From Macrostomum hystrix (lineage: Eukaryota > Platyhelminthes > Macrostomidae), in the NCBI GenBank assembly GCA_950097015.1, contig CATNEN010000038.1:9940001-10004000 (forward strand): DNA of 64,000 nucleotides. The letters run 5' to 3'. Below the pieces are notes generated by a model. The model was given only the letters and a program-made list of their open reading frames with translations, did no database searches and had not been told where the DNA came from. This document shows, piece after piece, positions 53,701 to 62,000 of this stretch (the stretch's first letter is position 1; the number at the start of each line of letters is the position of its first letter). The position numbers and the translations under genes are program-made.

Positions 53701-56700
53701 CTATAGTCTATGGGAGGGTGGGTGTAGGTCCAGTTTTGTACAGTGCGCATGTACAGTCTAGATGTACACTTGATAGCCAGAGAGAATCTATTAGTGCTTT
53801 GCGTGCCAAATGTAGCGGCTTGTCTATAAATTCTAGGGTTGAACCTGGGATCAGTTATTTAGCACACTACTGATCCACATTGCACATTGCATATTGTATT
53901 CTCGTGGACTGAGAGTCTTAGTGAATCAATAAGGTGTCCCGCAATCTAGGTGCAACACCGATTTTTACCTTTGCACTTTCCAGGACGGACTTCTGTAAAA
54001 GCGTGAACAGTCAGATTTATTCAGCTTAATGCTATCTATAATGTTTTTCTAGTCCTTCAGTTAAAACCACTGTTACAAAACATTCTGCAAAGTTTTTAGA
54101 TCAATCGAAGCAGCTTATGGTCTTACCTGTACCTCATATTATTATCTTACTGATTAATTAGGATTTTGTAGCATTGGGAAAGCAAATTTAAGATGAAACA
54201 CCTTTCGATTGGAAGCATTATAAATCAACAGCATATTAACGAATAAAAAATGTAAAAAATAATATTAATTAACGCACTTCGAGGAATCTAGGTCAAAAGC
54301 CGCGAAAAACGATGAACTCATCAAAGTATTTACGGAAAAAAAACAAATTTTCTTCAAATAACTGACTAAAATTGACGGAGATCTGTACACGAACTGTATA
54401 AAATGATTAACAGTTATCTGACCAGCAGTCACTGTTAAACAGAGAGCAGTTATTCAGCTTCCGATTAGCAAAATCCAACCATTATGTAAGAACCAATAGA
54501 AATGACTCCAAACCTACATGGCACACAGCCGCAGGTATTGCACAGCGCATCCAAAAGCTAGTTGCGTACAGTTGTTCAGTCCAGGGACTAGGGAAATGTC
54601 CTAGGCAACCGAATTTCTACTTAGGACCACTAGGAGAAGAATGACGGAAAATGCGTTTCTTAGAAAAAGTTTTGGAGGCTGGGCTTCTGCAAGTTTTTGC
54701 AAAAGTTTCTGCACAATTAATTTAGCGACTGTGTTTGATTGGAGGCAGATCGAAGGCTCAAATAAGGTTACCTTATTTATAGCTTCATCGATTTTTTGTC
54801 AAGCTTTATTTGTGAGAACATCGATTCTTTTCACAATGTGCCCTCCCTGTGACTAAATATGTACCTGAAACAAAAGACCACACGGAAACTAGTTCTTTGT
54901 TTAGTCCATTCTCAGATCAATGACAAGCTAATATATGTGTGGTGCCAGGGCACTGAGCACGGGCACTACACTTTGTTTCGTGTGGACTTGACAATAACTT
55001 GAATTGCTCATATTAGGTAGCCCGTCTCTCTCCTGCTCTCTTGCTATTGGCTGGCGAGCCACCCCCTCTCCTTTCACTCTCTACCCCAATGTACGTCCCG
55101 ACTAGTTGCTTATCTTCTTCTCATGTACTTGTAGGTTGCTGATATTCAAATTATTGGAATCGGCAGGGCGCGTTCTTAGCCTATTGACGCCAATTGACGG
55201 CATGACAAAATGGAAAAATTTTATTTTAAATTACTCCCTAGAATCTTGCCTAAAGGCATATTTGTTATTGTATTAATAGGCGCTGGTAATTATATTCATA
55301 TTGGCCTAGTAAAGTAAATAGTATAATAATCAAATTTTTCTGAAATAAGGCTTTTTGAAATGCGTCTAACTTTCTTAAGAAACTTTATTTCCCTTCCTTC
55401 TGCTCCTAGTAGTCCTTTATTTCTACCGATAACAATTGGGCCTGATGAGCTGCCGACAGCACAGCCGTAGCTATTGCGTGAGGAGACAAAGGAGGCAAAC
55501 TGTTCCCGGAGTCGGGAATTGAACCCCCGACCAAAAAGTCACAACAGGCTACCCACTGGTCCACAATCTCCCTAGAAGTTGGAGTGGAACTAAATCCAAT
55601 CGATTTTCAAATCAACATCCAATCATCAGCTCTGCTGAGTTTTGTTATGGCAACGCAACAAAGACTATAGATATAATTATTGAAAACAAAATTTAAATAA
55701 TTAAATAAGTAATTTAAAAAAAACTGCGTAAGAAAAGCGGACAAAATCGTGCGAAACAAAATTTACAAGAAATATTGAATCTGTGCGACGGTGGGTGCGG
55801 TCCCAACTGCACAAACACTGTTTGCTTTTTACGTTGCTGGTGAGCTGAAAGATTAGGAGTTGGTGTCATCGGCGCTGCATTGGTTCAGGCTGTCCGTCGG
55901 TCAAATATCAATTTAAATAACGCGATCTACTTTACAGGTGTTGAAAATAAAATTGTTAGGGCTTGAGTATAGGTGCATTTCTAATAAAATAATTGCCTTA
56001 TTTTTTATCAGGACGAAAAATTACTTGCTGAAAATGATAAATGTTGCCTGTCAAAGACATGTTCTTTAATGTAATTCTCGTTCGTAATTGTCAGTTCTAG
56101 GGAAAAAAGTTTTCCTGCTTCTTCGTCGCCATCGTTAAAAATGTTTGTATAAAAGCCTACACAATACTACTTTCAGTAGGTCACAAACTGAACAGCATTC
56201 AAACAGGCGGGTAACTCACCGCCTGTGCGTCTGTTTTCGGCCGCCCTTCCGCTTGCTGATGTGCGGGTTCTCTTTGCGCATCACCTTGGTCTTGAAGATC
56301 TCCAGCTGGGTGTACAGGCGCTTCAACTCCGCCTGTGGGTGTGATATTGATAGTAATAACAATAATAATAATAATAAACACTGGCTGCCCATTTCGCTAA
56401 CTCCTGAGCACACACGCACTCACAAAATGTGTACATTTATCTACCCTCGACTTTCTCTTCGTCAGGCAGGGTACAATTTTCACTGTGCCTTGGTGGTTGG
56501 CACTCAAGGGCGTGAGTTGCTCAACAAGCACCCCCACAAGCCTTCGTGACCTCGCCATGGAATCGAGCTCAGGGAACTTGGTGCCAATGAAGAAGTTTAA
56601 TTTTAACGAGGTCCCTGAGCTCGATTTCGCGGCGAGGCCACATTTATTTGGCTTTTAGAGGCTTTTTCTGCAATTTTTGTCGGTGAGAAAGTCATGGCAG

Positions 56701-58823
56701 ATGTACACACCTGTTTTAGTATGTCCCTAGGTACTGTATCTGAGTGCGTGTGTGCTCAGGAGTCAGCGAAATGGGCAGAATTGCCTCCTCGCTGGCTGCG
56801 GGTCTAGTGTCACCAAAGTATGTGCCATTGCCCGCAGCCCTCCTGCAATTAAAATAAGAAAATTTCACAGCAAGCAACTTGCCCGTATGTCCTCCGGGTT
56901 CATGTCCGTGATGTTGATCTCCAAGGCGTCCACATCGCCATTGGTAGCCAGGGCCATCGGGCTGATGGCTTCGCCGAGGTGACCGCCGACTTGAGAGTAC
57001 ATCAGGCTGCGGCTGTTCATTGAATTCTTCGGTGGATTGTGCACGAACCACAGCTGGCGAAGTGGAAATGAATGGGTGGCATTGGGGGAGATTGTCTTGG
57101 GGCAAGGAACACCCGGGAGTTGGACGGGATACCACGTTTCTTAGAAAAGTTTTTGGAGGCTGGTTTTCCCCATAGTATCTAGACTACGGAGATGGGATGT
57201 TTATTGTCTTTCATTTCTTTTTTTTTCTTATGTTTTTGGATGTTTCACTGTGTCATCTCTCCTCTGTCTCATCTCTTCCCTGTCTCATCTCTCCTCTGTC
57301 TCATCTCTTCCCTGTCTCATCTCTCCTCTGTCTCATCTTTCCCCTGTCTCATCTCTCTTCGTTGTCTCATCTCTCCCGTGTCTCATCTCTCCCGTGTCTC
57401 ATTTCTCCCCTGTCTCATCTCTCCTCTGTCTCATCTCTTCCCTGTCTCATCTCTCCTCTGTCTCATCTTTCCCCTGTCTCATCTCTCTTCGTTGTCTCAT
57501 CTCTCCCGTGTCTCATCTCTCCCGTGTCTCATTTCTCCCCTGTCTCATCTCTCCTCTGTCTCATCTCTCCTCTGTCTCATCTCTTCCCTGTCTCATCTCT
57601 CCTCTGTCTCATCTCTCCTCTGTCTCATCTCTCCTCTGTCTCATCTCTTCCCTGTCTCATCTCTCCTCTGTCTCATCTCTTCCCTGTCTTAACTCTCCCC
57701 TAACTCATATGTTTCCTGTCGCATATCTCGCCTGTCTCATCTCTCTTCGTTGTCTCATCTCTCCCATGTCTCATCTCTCCCGTGTCTCATCTCTCCTCTG
57801 TCTCATCTCTCCCGTGTCTCATCTCTCCTCTGTCTCATCTTTCCCCTGTCTCATCTCTCCCCTGTCTCATCTCTCCCATGTCTCATCTCTCCCCTGTCTC
57901 ATCTCTCCCGTGTCTCATCTCTCCTCTGTCTCATCTTTCCCCTGTCTCATCTCTCCCGTGTCTCATCTCTCCCGTGTCTCATCTCTCCTCTGTCTCATCT
58001 TTCCCCTGTCTCATCTCTCCCGTGTCTCATCTCTCCCGTGTCTCATCTCTCCTCTGTCTCATCTTTCCCCTGTCTCATCTCTCCCCTGTCTCATCTCTCC
58101 CGTGTCTCATCTCTCCTCTGTCTCATCTTTCCCCTGTCTCATCTCTCCCCTGTCTCATCTCTCCCGTGTCTCATCTCTCCCCTGTCTCATCTCTCCCTTG
58201 TCTCATCTCTCCCCTGTCTCATACGGGTCCCGAAAATGCTGCGTAGACGTTGAGTATGCGTCTCCAGTTTCAATACTTTCTATACCAGCTCTTTGGCCGA
58301 GTCCTGCATATGCCACCAATTTCATCACTCCATGCACCGACGCACACGGTATTTGGCCCTGGAATTTCCTAGAAAAGCCGTAGAAAAAAATGTCGGAAAC
58401 AGCCCCTGGCCAGCAACCAGGTCTGGCGCTTTTGAAACACTTCAGGAACTGACGATACCCACCCTCGGTCCAATAACGAGAGCTGCGGTGACTGTCACAG
58501 TCATGTGACACCTGGCGAAGTACATCAGGTACAGGTAGTCAGGATGCAGCGTGTTCCACACAAAGTGTCTGAAATTGTTTTATGTCATATTTTTTAGTCG
58601 CGAATTTTACTTTCCAATTCTCGAATTTAATTTCGGTTTTTCGAAGTGCGCGATTCGTGAAGCAGTAGAAGAACCGTGCAGGCTTATAGGAGAGGCAAAT
58701 GAAATTAATGAGTGTCGCCTATATTATCCCCTTGACAATAGTAGCAGAAAAAGCGAAGGGAGTCTGGTGCAGTTTCACCTGCCGGCTCCACAATATTCAG
58801 GAGAATTTGGGCACTTGCACTTG

Positions 58824-58860
<37 letters not shown>

Positions 58861-58986
58861 ATTTCACAAAGCATCCGATGGATTTTCGGCGGCTGCACAA
58901 ACTGATACGCGAGATCAGGCTAGGCCAGCCGCGGGCCGAATAGGTCAGGAATTGTTGCCAGGGGCGGTTTCTGACTAGGAACAGAC

Positions 58987-59027
<41 letters not shown>

Positions 59028-62000
59028 ACCCAGACGCGGAGAGAAGAAATGAAATTGCGTGTCGGGGGTTCCAACAAGGTGGAATTCTCAGTTTTGAAGG
59101 CCGATTCCCACTGGGCGGTAAAGTGCATACCGAAATGCGCCGAATTCATTTGAGAGAAGAGACTGCTCAGAGTTTCCACTCAAGATCAAAGTTGAACTCT
59201 AAACACAGAACTCGGAAAGGAATTTGCAAGTTCGTTTTCGCCGCGCCTGCAGTCAGAGACTTAAGGACTGTTTTTCTGTGTTTTCTTCTCAACCTCAATA
59301 GACAAAAAAGCTTCTAATGAAATTTTGAGAGCAAAATCATGTCCAAGTGTAAGAAATGGTGCCTTCCGAGAGCATGACTGAAACCAGTGCTTTCAGGGTA
59401 GCTAGGAAAATTCAGGACTCAGTGTGACGAAGCATGCACAGACAGACAGACAGACAGACACAGACAGTTAGAGACAGACACATAGAGACAGACAGACAGA
59501 CAGGAACTCACCTGGCGATATGATAGGCCAGAGACACGATCAGTTCCACCGAGAAGGCGGACGTGATGCATCGGGTCTCGAAGCAGTCGGTGGGCGCTGA
59601 CCGCACGCAGTAGCAATAGAAGAGGCCTAAAGCCAGGAAGGCCATCTCGGCTAAAACGGCAAAAATTAGGCGCCAAATTTGAGCAATTGCTGACTAGAAA
59701 AAAAAACTCAGAGCTCCGCCAGAGCGCCTGACTGGCAGAGGCACTCACCGATGGCGCATACGGCCTCCCAGTAGCCAACAGCGCACACCCTGAACCCCAG
59801 CCGCTTGCCGGCCAACTGGCCGTCGTCCAAGATCAGCCGATGGCGGACAGCCTCCTGGCCGCAGTCCTGCCCCTGCAGGCTCAACGCCAGCCGCCTGCCG
59901 TGATCCACGGTGGCCGCGGTCCAGGCCGACATGAAGCCGACTGCGACTGTGACGATGGCGGTGAGATACTTCAGCAGGTCCCGATCGCGCACGTGGACCC
60001 GGTGGGCCTTGCGGGACTGGAAGCTGCACAGGACTCTGCAGCGAAGAGACGGGGGTGCAAGGAATGCTGTGTACATCTGTTCAGTCCGTGGACTGGTTAA
60101 TAAAATTAATTATTATATTTTCAGAAGGGTTGTGGACCCTGGCCCATCCTATAGAGACCAGTCAAGGACAAGTGTTTGCATCGTCAGTCAGTTTTAACTT
60201 TACAGTGCCTTGGAGGTTGGCCCTCAAGGGCGTGCATTCCACAAGCCTTCTCTCCGCTGCTGACTCCAAGTGAACGTGTGCCAGCCTCTTCAGATGAGGC
60301 ACTCCAAAGTGAGCAGTCCCGGGTACACTTTCTGCAGATCAGAAGGCGGAGTCTTATCCGATCAAGGCTTCCGTGTCTAAGAGGCTGGCTTCACTTGAGT
60401 CACTTGAGCTCTTAGAGCACACTGCTCGCGTGCACGCCACCAAGGTCTCGGATTTGGCCAAGTCTGACTGACATTCGAGACAACATCCTGAGACTTAGAG
60501 ATGAGCTGAGGGATATCTTCCATAGCCTGGGCAACTGACAATGGACTCTGACTAATAGCGAATTCGAGATAAATCTTTTGGCCTTGAGCACAAGTCTGAG
60601 CTGCCATCAAGTAGAATTGTTTTCCACGACAGCTGTCGATTTCATGCCCTCCTCATGTCTTCCTCATGTCACCCTTATGTGTCTCCCATGTCTTCCCCAT
60701 GTATATCTTATCTTTTCCTCATGTGTCTCTCATGTCTTCCTCATGTCTTCCTCATGTCTTCCTCATGTCTTCCTCATGTCTTCCTCATGTCTTCCCCATG
60801 TCTTCCCCATGTATATCTTATCTCTTCCCCACGTGTCTCTGTTTTCTTCCTTACGTGTATCACATTTCACCGCATTGCTGTCAATGGTCTGTGCTTGTGT
60901 TTCAGTGTCTCAGCTAATAATAACAGGTGTGCTCATCGGTCCTCTGATCTTCGATTCAGATTTCACACCTGTCCTATATCTCTACCAGCGCTCCTTTGGC
61001 GACTAAAAGATCCTTCGATAGAAAATCCCTAATCCCAAAGCCCGCACGCATCGTTGACTGTTAAGCCGAGCGAGCAATCGGTAGATTATCAATAATTCCT
61101 TAGACAGAGATGACCGCTCACAGGAATGCAAATCTGAATACGAATCCCCCAGATATGGGATAAATAACTGAGGGTTTTGGTCAGTCAAAGCAGTCAATGT
61201 TTTTTTTATTAAGTGATCAGGCGAGAATAATTCAGCCTAGAGAACAATCTTCCTTCTATGGAGAACACTTGGTAGAAAAAACATTTTTCCACCATGTGCG
61301 AAGTTCAGACAGCAAGCAAGTCAGCAGCCGCCTAATGTAATCTCTAGCGACAGACTATAGGGAGATAGCAAGCCTGCTCTAGTAGGACCTGCTTGCCAGT
61401 CAGGAAAGAAGCCGGCTAACTTCTGCCTTTATAATTTGTAGTTAAGGAGGCTAATACCCGCCTGCCTGTTCCTCTCTTTGATTTTCTATAGTCTGCTCCT
61501 GAGCCTGCTCCTGAGTCTGCTCCACCCCTGCAGGCCGGCGGCGGGGGGAGGGGCGTAATTAGCATGATTACAAAAGAGGGGGACTCGAAAAGGAGGCTTT
61601 GAGCTCGGGACTTGTCAGCTGCAGCTGCAGCTATAGGGGATCCGGACTGGAGGGTCGAAGGAGGGCTCGCATTGAACTCGAGCAGTTTTTTCTTTCTAGC
61701 TACATCGACAGAGAGAGAGAGAGAGGGGTGGGGAAGAGAGGAGAGGGATGATGAGCTGACTAGGCTGCAGCCTGGCGCGCATTCTATTAGACCTGATGTA
61801 CTCCGGTGGGGCAGGTAGGAGAGGCCAGGGCAAGGCTCCAGGGCAAAAACTCGGTCTGTTTAATTGCGTTCCTATTCCATTTTTAAAAAATTATGTTGTA
61901 GTTTTAGGCTAGTGGTTAGAGCGTCGGACTCACGACTTGAAGGTCGGGGGTTCGATTCCCACCGGAACAATTTGTGTCCTTTCGCTAGACACTTTACTCT

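Noticed and set aside
57192-58383. Overlapping + frames up to 377 aa rich in Leu, Ser and Cys
   Set aside because: Three frames are open at once through a 16-bp satellite; the region is an intron of the minus-strand receptor.
58551-59179. Poly-Leu, poly-Ala or poly-Ser frames around the CTG repeats
   Set aside because: Open in several frames because of CTG repeats; the region lies in an intron of the GPR158-like gene.
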